A stretch of DNA of 64,000 bases from Nocardia tengchongensis (lineage in GTDB: Bacteria; Actinomycetota; Actinomycetes; Mycobacteriales; Mycobacteriaceae): contig NZ_CP074371.1 in NCBI RefSeq assembly GCF_018362975.1, positions 2,046,001 to 2,110,000 of the forward strand. The letters run 5' to 3'. Shown here one piece after another: positions 37,338-51,445 of this stretch; positions within the stretch are counted from its first letter, which is position 1, and each line of letters opens with the position of its first letter. The translations under genes and the position numbers were made by a program. Below the pieces are notes generated by a model. That model did no database searches, was not told the DNA's origin, and saw only the letters and a list, made by a program, of their open reading frames with translations.

Positions 37338-38093
37338 TCAGTTGCCGAGGTTGATGACGAGGCCGTCCTTGGCGCACATGGACGGGACGCCCGGGTTGCC
37401 GGGGACGGCGTTGCAGGACCAGCCGTCGATGGTGGCGACGTCGGTGTTGCTGACCTGCTGGACGTATTTGGTGGCCACGTTGATGGCCTCGGTGCAGCCG
37501 ACGCGGCCAGCGGGGGTGCCGACGGCGACGACGGTGCGGGAGCCCCCGCCCGCGTCGGTCACGGTGCCGCAGTTGGCGTCCGCGATCGGGGCCTCGCCGG
37601 TGGTGGTCGGCGGGGGCGTGGTGGTCGGGGGCGCGGGCGGGTTGGGGGCGGCGCCGCCGCGCAGGCCGATGAGGAAGCCCTCCTTGAAGCAGATGTGCGG
37701 GACCGCGCCGTCGGGCTGCGGCTGGCAGGTCCAGCCGTCCACCTGGGCGGCGTCACCGGTGCGGGTGGCCTGCACGTAGTGGGTGGCGACGGTGATGGCC
37801 TCGGTGCAGCCGGGGACGCCGCCCGAGCTGGCGTAGGCGATCACATCGGCGCTCTGGCCGTTCGCGCCGGTAACCGGCCCGCAATCGACGTCGGAGGCGG
37901 ACTGGGTGGTGGGCACGGGCGGATGGGTCGGGCCGGGCGACTGCGTCGTCGTAGTGGCGGATCCGGTGGTGCTGCTCGCCGAGACCGTGGTCGACGTGGC
38001 GTTATTCGACGAATCCTTGGAACTGCTACAGGCCGTCATGCCGACGACCAGGGCGGGCGCGGCCGCGAGCAGCGCGATATGAGCGAATCGCAT
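37338..38093 (-). CDS. lipoprotein with two tandem copies of a Cys-rich domain
   Basis: 251 residues from ATG 38093. A lipoprotein signal (lipobox GMTAC, Cys near residue 22) is followed by a Ser/Thr/Pro-rich linker and then two homologous domains of about 75 residues (about 68-145 and 174-250) joined by a Pro/Thr hinge. Each copy keeps DC/NCG, GCTEAI, a Thr-rich helix ending in VDGW or IDGW, WTC or WSC, and a last Cys before a Lys (CFKEG, CAKDG), so four equivalent Cys per domain and probably two disulfides. The family is not recognised; an envelope-anchored binding role is an inference. Confidence 0.8.
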   Translation of the reverse strand: MRFAHIALLAAAPALVVGMTACSSSKDSSNNATSTTVSASSTTGSATTTTQSPGPTHPPVPTTQSASDVDCGPVTGANGQSADVIAYASSGGVPGCTEAITVATHYVQATRTGDAAQVDGWTCQPQPDGAVPHICFKEGFLIGLRGGAAPNPPAPPTTTPPPTTTGEAPIADANCGTVTDAGGGSRTVVAVGTPAGRVGCTEAINVATKYVQQVSNTDVATIDGWSCNAVPGNPGVPSMCAKDGLVINLGN

Positions 38094-38256
38094 GGCGAAC
38101 GATCTCCTGTCCTCGACCGCCACCCCTGGGCGATCGACCTGCCGCTCAGTGTCGCAGGCAAACGTTCAGCGAATGCGATGCCGAACCGGGAATGTCGCGG
38201 CCGGTCAGTCGATTTCGCAGTTGCGACAGGCGTCCCAGGTACGACGCGCGGCCGGG

Positions 38257-39036
38257 TCAGGCGCCGGGCAGCGGCCCGATGCGCACCGCGGTGGTGGTCA
38301 CCCCGCCCACCACGAACCACAGCCGCAGCGACGTCGGATGCCCGGCGCGGTCGCCCGGCTCGTACCGGCTGCGCACGCTCACGTGCTGGCGCGCCAGCAC
38401 CGGCGCCACGTATTCGATGACCGCGCGATGCGGCCCCGCCACCAGCTTCGGGTAGTCGACCAGATACTGCTCCACGGCCTGCCAGTAGGCGGCGTTGTTC
38501 ACGTGGTTGTACTGGTCGATATCGGTGGCGCGCACCGGGAACGGCAGGTCCACGTCCGATTCCGGCGGGGTGGGGTCGGTGAGCCAGGGCCGCCAGCGCA
38601 GCCGGTGCTCATCGGTGGTGCGGGCCAGCTCGGCCAGGCCCTCGTCGCTGATCCGGGTCGGCATGTTGGTGAACTCGTTGATATTGATCCAGAACCCCTC
38701 GGTCTCGATGAGACCGCCGTTCTCGCTGGTGATGCGCACCCGCATATTGGTCCAGCGCGTCGACATGGCCGAGCACCAGCGCCGCAGTTCCACCCGGTCC
38801 GGCCAGTGGATGGGCCGCACCACGTCCACCACGGTGCGCCGCACGATCCACGCCGGATCCGTCCGATGGAAGAAGCCGGATTGCATTTCCTCCCAGGCGA
38901 TGTCCTGGAGGTAGCGGGCCGTGGCGTCGAATCGCAGCCGCTGATACGGGTCCACATCACCGGCTCGCACCGGCCACGCGGAAGCGAAGCCCATGCCCTC
39001 CTGGGGAAGCGGGGCGAGTGGCTCATCGAGTGACAC
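38257..39036 (-). CDS. acyl-ACP thioesterase (double hotdog)
   Basis: 259 residues from GTG 39036, with GAGGAG 6 bases upstream. Two hotdog modules are visible (about residues 15-140 and 155-255). The first contains 'MRVRITSENGGLIETEGFWININ' and the second 'VRATDIDQYNHVNNAAYWQAVEQYL', where Asp, Asn and His match the active-site region of FatA-type thioesterases (PF01643-like). It should release fatty acids from acyl-ACP or acyl-CoA in the cytoplasm. Divergent from the kinase gene; no operon partner. Confidence 0.87.
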   Translation of the reverse strand: MSLDEPLAPLPQEGMGFASAWPVRAGDVDPYQRLRFDATARYLQDIAWEEMQSGFFHRTDPAWIVRRTVVDVVRPIHWPDRVELRRWCSAMSTRWTNMRVRITSENGGLIETEGFWININEFTNMPTRISDEGLAELARTTDEHRLRWRPWLTDPTPPESDVDLPFPVRATDIDQYNHVNNAAYWQAVEQYLVDYPKLVAGPHRAVIEYVAPVLARQHVSVRSRYEPGDRAGHPTSLRLWFVVGGVTTTAVRIGPLPGA

Positions 39037-39253
39037 TGGTGCTCCTCGCGCTGCACGGTGTGCCGCATGTCTATCCAGCGGCGCCGGGGTGAGACGCCTG
39101 CCGACCGAAGTCGGTGACATGACTCTACGGGGCGCGCGGTACCCGTTCGCGTCGAGTCGAAGGAATGCTGCCCGCTGTTCGAGGGAATGACACTGGGCCT
39201 TGCGCCCCGTAGCCTTTCCTGTTGTACATCCAGCAGTAGGGAGGACGACGCGG

Positions 39254-41200
<1,947 letters not shown>

Positions 41201-41424
41201 AGGGCCCAGCTGCAGGAGTGCGCGGCGGCCAACGGCTTCCGTCAGCCGGATGTATGGTGGCGTTTACTTGACGATGCGTGAGGTGACGACAGATTTCGCG
41301 GCGCTCGGGGTAACTCCCCGGGCACGTCCAGAATTTGGTTGGCGCCCGACGCGAGTACGGATGCAGGACAGTCGGCGGCTCTCAGCCGCCCGCTGAAGGT
41401 ACGGAGAGGCGGTCGAGTTCGCGA

Positions 41425-42399
41425 ATGCGCGCAGCTGTGGTGAGCAAGCTGGAAGGCCCGGAAGCGATCGAGGTTCTCGATATTCCGGAGCCGGTCGCCT
41501 ATCCGGGCGGAGTCGTCATCGACGTGCACGCGGCCGGGATCGCCTTCCCCGACGTGCTCATGACCCGCGGACTCTATCAGATGAAGCCGCCGCTGCCCTA
41601 TGTGGTGGGCTGCGAGGTCGGCGGCATCGTGCGTGAGGCGCCGGAGGGCTCGCATGTGAAGCCCGGGGATCGGGTGATCGCGTTGACGCTGCTGGGCAAT
41701 GCCGCCGCGGAAGTCGCGGTCGCGCCCGCCGACATGGTTTTCGAACTGCCCGACAACGTGTCGCTGGAGTCCGGTGCGGGCGTGCTGTTCAACGATCTGA
41801 CCGTGCACTTCTGCCTGCGCAACCGCGGCCGCCTGGCCCCGGGCGAGACGGTGCTGGTGCACGGCGCGGCCGGCGGCATCGGCACCTCCACGCTGCGCAT
41901 GGCGCAGGCGCTGGGTGCGGGCCGGGTGATCGCGGTGGTCAGCACCGAGGAGAAGGCCGAGGTCGCGCGCGCCAACGGGGCGACCGACGTGGTGCTCACC
42001 GACGGCTGGCTGGCCGCGGTCAAGGAACTGACCGGGGGCCGCGGCGTCGACATCGTGCTCGACCCGGTCGGTGGCGACCGCTTCACCGACAGCATCCGCT
42101 CGCTGGCCTCGGGTGGCCGCGTCCTGGTGGTCGGCTTCACCGCGGGCGACATCCCCACCGTGAAGGTGAATCGCCTGCTGCTCAAGAACGTCGAGGTGAT
42201 CGGCGCGGCCTGGGGCGAGTGGGTGATGACCCACCCGGGCTACCTGCGCGAACAGTGGGCCGAGGTGGCGCCGCTGCTGGCCAACGGCAAGATCAACCCG
42301 CCGGAGCCGGTGCTCTACAGCCTCGCGCACACCGCGGAGGCGGTCTCGGCGCTCGACAAGCGCACGGCCACCGGCAAAGTCGTGGTGACCCTCCGCTGA
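41425..42399 (+). CDS. zinc-independent NADPH:quinone oxidoreductase (MDR family)
   Basis: 324 residues from ATG 41425. Medium-chain dehydrogenase/reductase: GroES-like N-terminal half, then the Rossmann motif 'LVHGAAGGIGTSTLRMAQ' (about residues 149-166) and 'DIVLDPVGGDRF'. The catalytic and structural zinc Cys clusters of alcohol dehydrogenases are missing, as in QOR/crotonyl-type members. 'YVVGCEVGGIVREAP' replaces the usual Cys-His zinc site. The likely reaction is NADPH-dependent reduction of quinones or enones. It precedes an unrelated winged-helix gene by 79 bases. Confidence 0.9.
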   Translation: MRAAVVSKLEGPEAIEVLDIPEPVAYPGGVVIDVHAAGIAFPDVLMTRGLYQMKPPLPYVVGCEVGGIVREAPEGSHVKPGDRVIALTLLGNAAAEVAVAPADMVFELPDNVSLESGAGVLFNDLTVHFCLRNRGRLAPGETVLVHGAAGGIGTSTLRMAQALGAGRVIAVVSTEEKAEVARANGATDVVLTDGWLAAVKELTGGRGVDIVLDPVGGDRFTDSIRSLASGGRVLVVGFTAGDIPTVKVNRLLLKNVEVIGAAWGEWVMTHPGYLREQWAEVAPLLANGKINPPEPVLYSLAHTAEAVSALDKRTATGKVVVTLR

Positions 42400-42478
42400 T
42401 TCGTGGTGTCTCCCGATACCCGCGCTGCCCAGCGCTGATGCGGGCGTAGCGGGCGCTGGTCGCGTAGCGTCACGAATC

Positions 42479-43591
42479 GTGAAGCTGTCCAATCGGGTTC
42501 TGAACCGGACTCTGCTCGAACGTCAGCATCTGCTGGAGCGGTCCACCCTCGGCGTGTACGACCTGTGCGACCACCTGATCGGCCTGCAGGCCCAGGACAT
42601 GCTGCCGCCGTTCGTCGCATTGTGGAGCCGCGCAGCCGATTTCGATCCGGCGGCGGTGTCGAAGGCGCTCGACGACCGCTCGCTGGTGCGAATCACCTTG
42701 ATGCGCGGCACCATTCACCTGGTCACCCCGCCGGACGCGCTGCGCATCGCCCCGCACATCCAGCCGGAGCTGGAGAAGATCCCCTTCCGCAAGGGCTTCA
42801 ACTACGGCGCGCTGGTCGGCCTGGACCCGGAAGAGGTGCGCGCCCAGGGCGAATCGGTGCTGGGCGACGACCCGACCCCCGCCGCCACCCTGCGCGAGCA
42901 CGCCGCCGCCCTGTACCCCGATCGCGACCCCGGCGCGATCGTGCAGGCCTGGCTCTACCAGCTCCCCGTCCTGCAAACCCCGCCCCGCGGCCGCTGGGGC
43001 GACAGCAGCCGCCCGGTCTGGTCTCGCGTGCAACCCTGGCTCGGTGCGCCCCTCGACCCCGCCTACCCGCTCGAGGAACTCCTGCTCCGCTACCTGCGCG
43101 CCTTCGGCCCGGCCACCACCATGGACATGCAGACCTGGTCGAAGCTCACCGGCATGAAGCCGGCCGTCGCGAAACTGGGCGACCGCGTCCGCACCTACAC
43201 CGACGACCGCGGCCGCACCCTCTACGACGCCGCCGACGCCGATCTCGCCGACCCGGACCTGCCCGCCCCCGTCCGCCTGCTCGGCTGGTACGACAACGCG
43301 ATCCTGTCCCACCAGGACCGCACCCGCATCGTCCCCGACGGCAACGCCCCGCCCTTGCGCGCCTTCGCCAATCAGGTCTCCCCGATCCTGGTCGACGGCT
43401 ACCTGACGGGCGTCTACAAGGTCTTCGCCAAGGGCGGCGTGGCCTCGCTGCGAATCAGCCCGAGCGTCGAATGGTCCCGCGCCGACCGCGAGGCCGTCGA
43501 AGCGGAAGCGCTTGCCCTGCTGGCGTTCTCGGAACCGGACCGGCAGCCGGTCGTCGAAATCCTCGAGATCGGCGCCGACCTGCGCCCCTGA
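42479..43591 (+). CDS. winged-helix DNA-binding protein (HTH_42 / YcaQ-like)
   Basis: 370 residues from GTG 42479. The sequence matches the HTH_42 family: 'RQHLLERSTLGVYDLCDHLIGLQAQDM', then 'RITLMRGTIHLVTPPDAL' and the C-terminal 'FVLVDGYLTG' type motif, here 'SPILVDGYLTGVYKV'. Members include YcaQ-like DNA glycosylases for interstrand cross-links. The catalytic QxQ-type motif may be represented by 'GLQAQD' (about residues 36-41). Without the nearby active-site context, a repair function is probable but not proven. Confidence 0.83.
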   Translation: MKLSNRVLNRTLLERQHLLERSTLGVYDLCDHLIGLQAQDMLPPFVALWSRAADFDPAAVSKALDDRSLVRITLMRGTIHLVTPPDALRIAPHIQPELEKIPFRKGFNYGALVGLDPEEVRAQGESVLGDDPTPAATLREHAAALYPDRDPGAIVQAWLYQLPVLQTPPRGRWGDSSRPVWSRVQPWLGAPLDPAYPLEELLLRYLRAFGPATTMDMQTWSKLTGMKPAVAKLGDRVRTYTDDRGRTLYDAADADLADPDLPAPVRLLGWYDNAILSHQDRTRIVPDGNAPPLRAFANQVSPILVDGYLTGVYKVFAKGGVASLRISPSVEWSRADREAVEAEALALLAFSEPDRQPVVEILEIGADLRP

Positions 43592-43594
43592 TCG

Positions 43595-44112
43595 TCAGTG
43601 CGCGGCGCGGTAAGCCGGCGCCTTGCTCGACCCGGCCGGGGTGAGCGTGCGCAGCAGCGGCAGCGTGCGATGCGGGACGACCGTGGACAGCACCACCACA
43701 CTGTGCGACCGCACCACCGAACTGGTGCGGTCGATGCTCAGCAGGACGGCCTGCAACCCGGCGTGGGAGTCCGCGCCGATCCGGCACAGGACATCGCCCG
43801 TGCCGGTGGTGGCGTAGGCCTCCAGCACCCCGGGGATGGCGTCGAGGTCGACGCCGACCTCCTCGAGCGCGCCCTGCGCGATCTCCAGGGTGACGAACGC
43901 CTGCACGTCGAATCCGGCGGCGGTGACGTCGATCTGCGGGTCGTAGGAGGCGATCACGCCCGCCTCCTCCATGCGCGCGATGCGGGACTGCACGGTGGCA
44001 CGGGCGACGCGGGTGCGGCGGGAAAGTTCGAGGATGCCCGCCTTCTGGTACTCGTGCATGGCGGTGAGGATGGCCGATCGAGATCGTCCAGCCGGGCGGG
44101 CGTGCGGGACAT
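43595..44112 (-). CDS. Lrp/AsnC-family regulator, apparent one-base deletion near 44072-44076
   Basis: From ATG 44112 the protein begins MSRTPARLDDLDR and then leaves the family. The rest (MHEYQKAGILELSRRTRVARATVQSRIARMEEAGVI..., then a RAM ligand-binding domain to 43595) is in another frame. Restoring one base in the GGCC around 44072 gives a continuous AsnC protein of about 172 residues with the expected '(R)AILTAMHEY' join. It is divergent from hpd across a GTGGTG/CACCAC repeat and is probably the Lrp-type regulator of tyrosine catabolism. An aromatic amino acid would be the natural ligand. Confidence 0.82.
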
Positions 44113-44173
44113 GGCGGATCCTCCGCTCGTCGGTTCGCTGCTATTCAAATTGTCCAGCACCGGGTGGTGGATG

Positions 44174-44190
44174 GTGGTGCAATTCACCAC
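44174..44190. promoter_or_regulatory. inverted repeat, probable Lrp operator for hpd
   Basis: GTGGTG-CAATT-CACCAC, perfect 6-bp arms, in the 137-base gap between the divergent AsnC-family gene and hpd. Confidence 0.5.
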
Positions 44191-44222
44191 AGTGTTCAGT
44201 GAATTTCAGCGATATTGCCTAG

Positions 44223-46050
<1,828 letters not shown>

Positions 46051-46054
<4 letters not shown>

Positions 46055-46629
46055 GGGGCACCCGGATGCCCCGGCGTTCCCGGCTGGCGATCGCCGTCTC
46101 GGTACTCGCGTTGACCGCGGGCCTGACCGGCTGCGGCAAGACGGTGCCCGGCACCGCCCTGCCCGCGGGCGGCACCACCGGCACCGGCGGCGCTCCCCGC
46201 ATCAACACCAACTTCGACAAGCTGCTGCGCGAGTGCCAGGTGGTCGCCGTCGACGACATCGGTAAGTCGGTCGGCGACAACATGTATGTGGAGCCGTCGT
46301 TCAACGGCGCGGTCTGCATGTGGAATCTGACCGGCGGCGCCGCGGGCAGCGGCATGGTGACGCTCAGTTGGTACGAGCTCGGTTCGCTCGCGAACGAGAA
46401 GGCCAACAACGATCGCCTGAAGTATGTGACGAACGACATAACGGTGCAGGGCCGGCGGTCGCTCGAGACGCATCGACCGAACGATTCGGATTCGTGCGGC
46501 GTGAGCGCTCCGGCCGCGGACACCGGCATCGTGGGCTGGTGGGTCAACTACCGCAACGGTTCTCGGCACGCGGACCCCTGCGAAGCGGCTCGCAAGCTGG
46601 TGGAGTTGACGTTGAACCTGGCTCGTTAG
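46051..46629 (+). CDS. DUF3558 lipoprotein, copy 2
   Basis: 192 residues from ATG 46051, translationally coupled to copy 1. A basic N-terminus, hydrophobic stretch and lipobox (TAGLTGC, Cys near residue 26) precede a Gly/Thr linker and a DUF3558 domain with the same Cys spacing (ECQVV, AVCMWN, DSCGVS, DPCEAA) and the end 'KLVELTLNLAR'. The two are diverged tandem duplicates that may act as a pair in the envelope. Confidence 0.88.
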
Positions 46630-46907
46630 GGGCTCTACCAGCCCCGGCGGGGGGACCCTCTTTTGCCCCCTTCAGAGCCCGCGGGTATCGTGGACCGCTG
46701 TGCCCGGAAGCATTCGGGCAAGTTGATGCGCAGTACGTAGGCCAGCGAGAGCGGCTGACCTTTTCAGCGTGCCTTGAAATGGGCTCCGAGCTGCGTACGA
46801 CACGCCCGACCCCGTGGCGACGAAATGCCGCGGGAACAGGGCGGGAAGCTCGAATGACAAAGACATGAAGTTCCAGACACCTGGTTACTAATAAGGAAAG
46901 CCGGTCT

Positions 46908-47282
46908 ATGCCAACCATCAACCAGCTGGTCCGCAAGGGTCGCCGCGACAAGGTCGCCAAGACCAAGACTGCGGCCCTCAAGGGGAGCCCGCAGCGTCGT
47001 GGCGTGTGCACTCGCGTGTACACCACGACCCCGAAGAAGCCGAACTCCGCGCTCCGTAAGGTCGCGCGTGTTCGCCTGACCAGCGCGGTCGAGGTCACGG
47101 CCTACATCCCCGGTGAGGGCCACAACCTCCAGGAGCACTCGATGGTGCTCGTGCGCGGCGGTCGTGTGAAGGACCTCCCGGGTGTGCGCTACAAGATCAT
47201 CCGCGGTTCGCTCGACACCCAGGGTGTCAAGAACCGCAAGCAGGCCCGCAGCCGCTACGGCGCCAAGAAGGAGAAGAGCTAA
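46908..47282 (+). CDS. rpsL: 30S ribosomal protein S12
   Basis: 124 residues. The streptomycin-relevant loops are wild type: '[12 protein letters not shown]' (Lys43 equivalent) and '[10 protein letters not shown]' (Lys88 equivalent). S12 sits at the decoding centre. First gene of the str operon rpsL-rpsG-fusA-tuf. Its TAA shares a base with the ATG of rpsG (TAATG), so the two are coupled. The 278-base upstream gap carries a possible -35 TTGAAA/-10 TACGAC pair (near 46773-46800), not confirmed. Confidence 0.98.
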   Translation: MPTINQLVRKGRRDKVAKTKTAALKGSPQRRGVCTRVYTTTPKKPNSALRKVARVRLTSAVEVTAYIPGEGHNLQEHSMVLVRGGRVKDLPGVRYKIIRGSLDTQGVKNRKQARSRYGAKKEKS

Positions 47283-47752
47283 TGCCGCGTAAGGGTCCCG
47301 CTCCCAAGCGTCCCCTGATCAACGACCCGGTCTACGGCTCGCCCCTGGTGACGCAGCTGGTCAACAAGATCCTGCTGGACGGCAAGAAGTCCACCGCCGA
47401 GCGCATCGTCTACGGCGCCCTCGAGCAGGCTCGCGAGAAGACCGGCACCGACCCGGTCGTGACCCTCAAGCGCGCGCTCGACAACGTCAAGCCCGCCCTC
47501 GAGGTCAAGCCCCGTCGTGTCGGTGGCGCCACCTACCAGGTGCCGGTCGAGGTCCGTCCGGGCCGCGCCAACACCCTGGCGCTGCGCTGGCTGGTCAACT
47601 ACTCCCGCGCCCGTCGCGAGAAGACCATGGTCGAGCGTCTGGCCAACGAGCTGCTGGACGCCAGCAACGGCCTGGGCGCTTCGGTGAAGCGTCGTGAGGA
47701 CACCCACAAGATGGCCGAGTCGAACCGGGCCTTCGCGCACTACCGCTGGTGA
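47282..47752 (+). CDS. rpsG: 30S ribosomal protein S7
   Basis: 156 residues, the usual length. It begins '[20 protein letters not shown]' and ends '[14 protein letters not shown]', both family signatures. S7 nucleates assembly of the 3' domain of 16S rRNA and contacts E-site tRNA. Translationally coupled to rpsL. A 179-base gap separates it from fusA. Confidence 0.98.
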   Translation: MPRKGPAPKRPLINDPVYGSPLVTQLVNKILLDGKKSTAERIVYGALEQAREKTGTDPVVTLKRALDNVKPALEVKPRRVGGATYQVPVEVRPGRANTLALRWLVNYSRARREKTMVERLANELLDASNGLGASVKRREDTHKMAESNRAFAHYRW

Positions 47753-47931
47753 CCTGTGGCCCGGCCCTCCGTTCGGAAGTGCCGGGAGACGAGTCACATG
47801 TCGGGCGCGACCGCTGAGCTGTTGCAAGCGAGGCACTTACGCGTCGCGCCCGACGTTGACACCGAGGGCTCTCGGAAAAATCCGAGGCTCATCCCGTTGA
47901 ATCCCAACTAGCTACGAGCGGGGAAGTTTCC

Positions 47932-50037
47932 GTGGCACAGGAAGTGCTCACCGACCTGAACAAGGTCCGCAACATCGGCATCATGGCCCACATCGATGCG
48001 GGCAAGACCACCACCACCGAACGCATCCTGTTCTACACCGGTATCACGTACAAGATCGGTGAAGTTCACGATGGCGCCGCCACCATGGACTGGATGGCGC
48101 AGGAGCAGGAACGCGGCATCACCATCACGTCCGCCGCGACGACCTGTTACTGGAACGACAACCAGATCAACATCATCGACACCCCCGGCCACGTCGACTT
48201 CACCGTCGAGGTGGAGCGGTCGCTGCGCGTGCTCGATGGCGCCGTCGCGGTGTTCGACGGCAAGGAAGGCGTCGAGCCGCAGTCCGAGCAGGTGTGGCGT
48301 CAGGCCGACAAGTACGACGTGCCGCGTATCTGCTTCGTCAACAAGATGGACAAGCTGGGCGCTGACTTCTACTTCACCGTTCAGACCATCAAGGACCGCC
48401 TGGGCGCGAAGCCGCTGGTCATCCAGCTGCCGATCGGCGCCGAGGACACCTTCGAGGGCATCGTCGACCTGGTCGAGATGAACGCCAAGGTCTGGAAGGG
48501 CGAGACCAAGCTCGGCGAGCAGTACGAGGTCGTCGAGATCCCGGCCGATCTCAAGGAGCGCGCCGAGCAGTACCGCGAGGAGCTGCTCGAGACCGTCGCC
48601 GAGTCCGACGAGGAGCTGCTGGACAAGTTCGCCGGCGGCGAGGAGCTCTCGGTCGAGGAGATCAAGGCCGCGATCCGCAAGATGACCGTCAACTCCGAGC
48701 TCTACCCGGTGTTGTGCGGTTCGGCGTTCAAGAACAAGGGCGTTCAGCCCATGCTCGACGCCGTCGTCGACTACCTGCCGTCGCCGCTGAACGTCGAGTC
48801 GGTGCAGGGCCACGTGCCCGGCAAGGAAGACGAGATCCTGACCCGCAAGCCGTCCTCGGACGAGCCTTTCGCGGCGCTGGCGTTCAAGATCGCGACCCAC
48901 CCGTTCTTCGGCAAGCTGACCTACGTCCGTGTGTACTCCGGCAAGGTCGACTCCGGCGCCCAGGTCATCAACGCGACCAAGGGTAAGAAGGAGCGTCTGG
49001 GCAAGCTGTTCCAGATGCACTCCAACAAGGAGAACCCGGTACCCGAGGCCGTGGCCGGCCACATCTACGCGGTCATCGGTCTGAAGGACACCACCACGGG
49101 TGACACCCTGTGCGATCCGCAGAACCAGATCGTGCTGGAGTCCATGACCTTCCCGGATCCGGTCATCGAGGTGGCCATCGAGCCGAAGACGAAGGCCGAC
49201 CAGGAGAAGCTGGGCACCGCGATCCAGAAGTTCGCGGAGGAGGACCCCACCTTCAACGTGAAGCTGGACCAGGAGACCGGCCAGACCGTCATCGGCGGTA
49301 TGGGTGAGCTCCAGCTCGACATCTACGTCGACCGCATGAAGCGCGAGTTCAAGGTCGAGGCCAACATCGGTAAGCCGCAGGTGGCCTACCGTGAGACCCT
49401 GACCAAGACGGTGGACAAGTACGAGTACACCCACAAGAAGCAGACCGGTGGTTCGGGTCAGTTCGCCCGTGTCATCATCGCGCTTGCGCCGCTGGTCGAT
49501 GCCGAGGACGGCGCTACCTACGAGTTCCAGAACAAGGTCACCGGTGGCCGCGTTCCTCGTGAGTACATCCCCTCGGTGGACGCTGGTATCCAGGACGCCA
49601 TGCAGTACGGCGTGCTCGCCGGCTTCCCGCTGGTCAACGTGAGTGCTTCGCTGCTCGACGGCGCCTACCACGAGGTCGACTCCTCGGAAATGGCGTTCAA
49701 GATCGCCGGCGCGATGGCCCTCAAGGAAGCGGCCCGCAAGGCCGGTCCGGTGATCCTCGAGCCGCTGATGGCGGTCGAGGTCACCACGCCCGAGGACTAC
49801 ATGGGCGAAGTGATCGGCGACCTGAACTCCCGCCGTGGCCAGATCCAGGCCATGGAGGAACGCAGTGGTGCCCGTGTCGTCAAGGCGCTGGTTCCGCTCT
49901 CGGAGATGTTCGGCTACATCGGTGACCTGCGGTCGAAGACCCAGGGCCGGGCGAACTTCTCGATGGTGTTCAATTCGTACGCGGAGGTTCCGGCCAACGT
50001 GTCGAAGGAGATCATCGCCAAGGCGACCGGCGAGTAA
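47932..50037 (+). CDS. fusA: elongation factor G
   Basis: 701 residues from GTG 47932. GTPase motifs are [10 protein letters not shown] (G1), 'DTPGHVDFT' (G3) and NKMDK (G4). EF-G catalyses translocation of mRNA and tRNAs and, with RRF, ribosome recycling. The domain order and length match the canonical factor (not the fusidic-acid-resistance-type FusA2). Third gene of the str operon. The downstream gap to tuf contains a hairpin without T-run. Confidence 0.98.
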   Translation: MAQEVLTDLNKVRNIGIMAHIDAGKTTTTERILFYTGITYKIGEVHDGAATMDWMAQEQERGITITSAATTCYWNDNQINIIDTPGHVDFTVEVERSLRVLDGAVAVFDGKEGVEPQSEQVWRQADKYDVPRICFVNKMDKLGADFYFTVQTIKDRLGAKPLVIQLPIGAEDTFEGIVDLVEMNAKVWKGETKLGEQYEVVEIPADLKERAEQYREELLETVAESDEELLDKFAGGEELSVEEIKAAIRKMTVNSELYPVLCGSAFKNKGVQPMLDAVVDYLPSPLNVESVQGHVPGKEDEILTRKPSSDEPFAALAFKIATHPFFGKLTYVRVYSGKVDSGAQVINATKGKKERLGKLFQMHSNKENPVPEAVAGHIYAVIGLKDTTTGDTLCDPQNQIVLESMTFPDPVIEVAIEPKTKADQEKLGTAIQKFAEEDPTFNVKLDQETGQTVIGGMGELQLDIYVDRMKREFKVEANIGKPQVAYRETLTKTVDKYEYTHKKQTGGSGQFARVIIALAPLVDAEDGATYEFQNKVTGGRVPREYIPSVDAGIQDAMQYGVLAGFPLVNVSASLLDGAYHEVDSSEMAFKIAGAMALKEAARKAGPVILEPLMAVEVTTPEDYMGEVIGDLNSRRGQIQAMEERSGARVVKALVPLSEMFGYIGDLRSKTQGRANFSMVFNSYAEVPANVSKEIIAKATGE

Positions 50038-50045
50038 TTCGCTGT

Positions 50046-50073
50046 CGGGGCGAGTTCGCGAGAATTCGCCCCG
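50046..50073 (+). other. hairpin in the fusA-tuf gap
   Basis: An approximately 12-bp stem (CGGGGCGAGTTC, GCGA loop, complement with one G-T pair), 8 bases after the fusA stop. There is no T-run, so RNA processing or partial attenuation is more likely than termination. Confidence 0.4.
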
Positions 50074-50154
50074 AGTAGGTCGTCGAACGACCCCCTGTAA
50101 TACAAACCGCACTGCTGCAAAAAAGCACGCACTAACTAGTCCAGGAGGACAACA

Positions 50155-51345
50155 GTGGCGAAGGCGAAGTTCGAGCGGACGAAGCCCCACGTCAACATCG
50201 GCACCATCGGTCACGTCGACCACGGTAAGACGACGCTGACCGCGGCGATCACCAAGGTGCTGGCTGACAAGTACCCGGATCTGAACGCGGCCTTCGCGTT
50301 CGACCAGATCGACAAGGCGCCGGAGGAGAAGGCTCGTGGTATCACGATCAACATCTCCCACGTCGAGTACCAGACCGAGAAGCGCCACTACGCGCACGTC
50401 GACGCTCCGGGCCACGCGGACTACATCAAGAACATGATCACCGGTGCCGCCCAGATGGACGGCGCGATCCTGGTCGTGGCCGCCACCGACGGCCCGATGC
50501 CGCAGACCCGTGAGCACGTGCTGCTCGCCCGCCAGGTCGGCGTGCCCTACATCCTGGTCGCGCTGAACAAGTCCGACATGGTCGACGACGAGGAAATCCT
50601 CGAGCTCGTCGAGATGGAGGTCCGCGAGCTGCTGGCTTCGCAGGAGTTCGACGAGGATGCCCCCGTCGTGCGCGTCTCCGGCCTGAAGGCCCTCGAGGGC
50701 GACGAGAAGTGGGCCGAGTCCATCGTCGAGCTCATGAACGCCGTCGACGAGTCGATCCCGGACCCGGTCCGTGAGACCGACAAGCCGTTCCTGATGCCGA
50801 TCGAGGACGTCTTCACGATCACCGGTCGTGGCACCGTCGTCACCGGTCGTATCGAGCGTGGCATCGTGAACGTGAACGAGGAAGTCGAGATCGTCGGCAT
50901 CCGCGAGAAGGTCACCAAGACCACCATCACGGGCATCGAGATGTTCCGCAAGCTGCTCGACAACGGCCAGGCGGGCGACAACGTCGGTCTGCTGGTTCGT
51001 GGCATCAAGCGTGAAGATGTCGAGCGTGGCCAGGTCGTCGTGAAGCCGGGTACCACCACCCCGCACACCGAGTTCGAGGGCCAGGCGTACATCCTGTCGA
51101 AGGACGAGGGTGGCCGCCACACCCCGTTCTTCAACAACTACCGCCCGCAGTTCTACTTCCGTACCACGGACGTGACCGGCGTCGTGACCCTCCCCGAGGG
51201 CACCGAGATGGTCATGCCCGGCGACAACACCGAGATGAGCGTCAAGCTGATCCAGCCGGTCGCCATGGACGAGGGCCTGCGTTTCGCGATCCGTGAGGGT
51301 GGCCGCACCGTCGGTGCCGGTCGCGTCACCAAGATCGTCAAGTGA
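50155..51345 (+). CDS. tuf: elongation factor Tu
   Basis: 396 residues from GTG 50155, preceded by CAGGAGG with ideal spacing. G1 [12 protein letters not shown]3 DAPGHADY and G4 NKSDM are intact, as are the domain 2 and 3 blocks. It delivers aminoacyl-tRNA to the ribosome. Last gene of the str operon, ended by two strong hairpins before the convergent racemase gene. Confidence 0.98.
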   Translation: MAKAKFERTKPHVNIGTIGHVDHGKTTLTAAITKVLADKYPDLNAAFAFDQIDKAPEEKARGITINISHVEYQTEKRHYAHVDAPGHADYIKNMITGAAQMDGAILVVAATDGPMPQTREHVLLARQVGVPYILVALNKSDMVDDEEILELVEMEVRELLASQEFDEDAPVVRVSGLKALEGDEKWAESIVELMNAVDESIPDPVRETDKPFLMPIEDVFTITGRGTVVTGRIERGIVNVNEEVEIVGIREKVTKTTITGIEMFRKLLDNGQAGDNVGLLVRGIKREDVERGQVVVKPGTTTPHTEFEGQAYILSKDEGGRHTPFFNNYRPQFYFRTTDVTGVVTLPEGTEMVMPGDNTEMSVKLIQPVAMDEGLRFAIREGGRTVGAGRVTKIVK

Positions 51346-51382
51346 TTCGCTGAATCACCTGGTGATTTCTTGAATCGCTGAC

Positions 51383-51423
51383 GAACGGCGTCGCCCCGAA
51401 AGGGGCGGCGCCGTTCGGGTTTT
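51383..51423 (+). terminator. rho-independent terminator of the str operon
   Basis: Stem GAACGGCG-T-CGCCCC with a GAAA tetraloop and its complement (one mismatch), ending at 51416 and followed by GGGTTTT. Confidence 0.85.
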
Positions 51424-51445
51424 CGGGTTCGCCCGCGTTCCCGAA

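Noticed and set aside
47010..47200. Streptomycin-resistance changes in RpsL
   Set aside because: Both key Lys positions are wild type (TPKKPNS and RYKII).
47908..51120. 1070-codon open frame opposite fusA and tuf
   Set aside because: It spans two unrelated genes and the gap between them on the other strand; shadow of biased codons.
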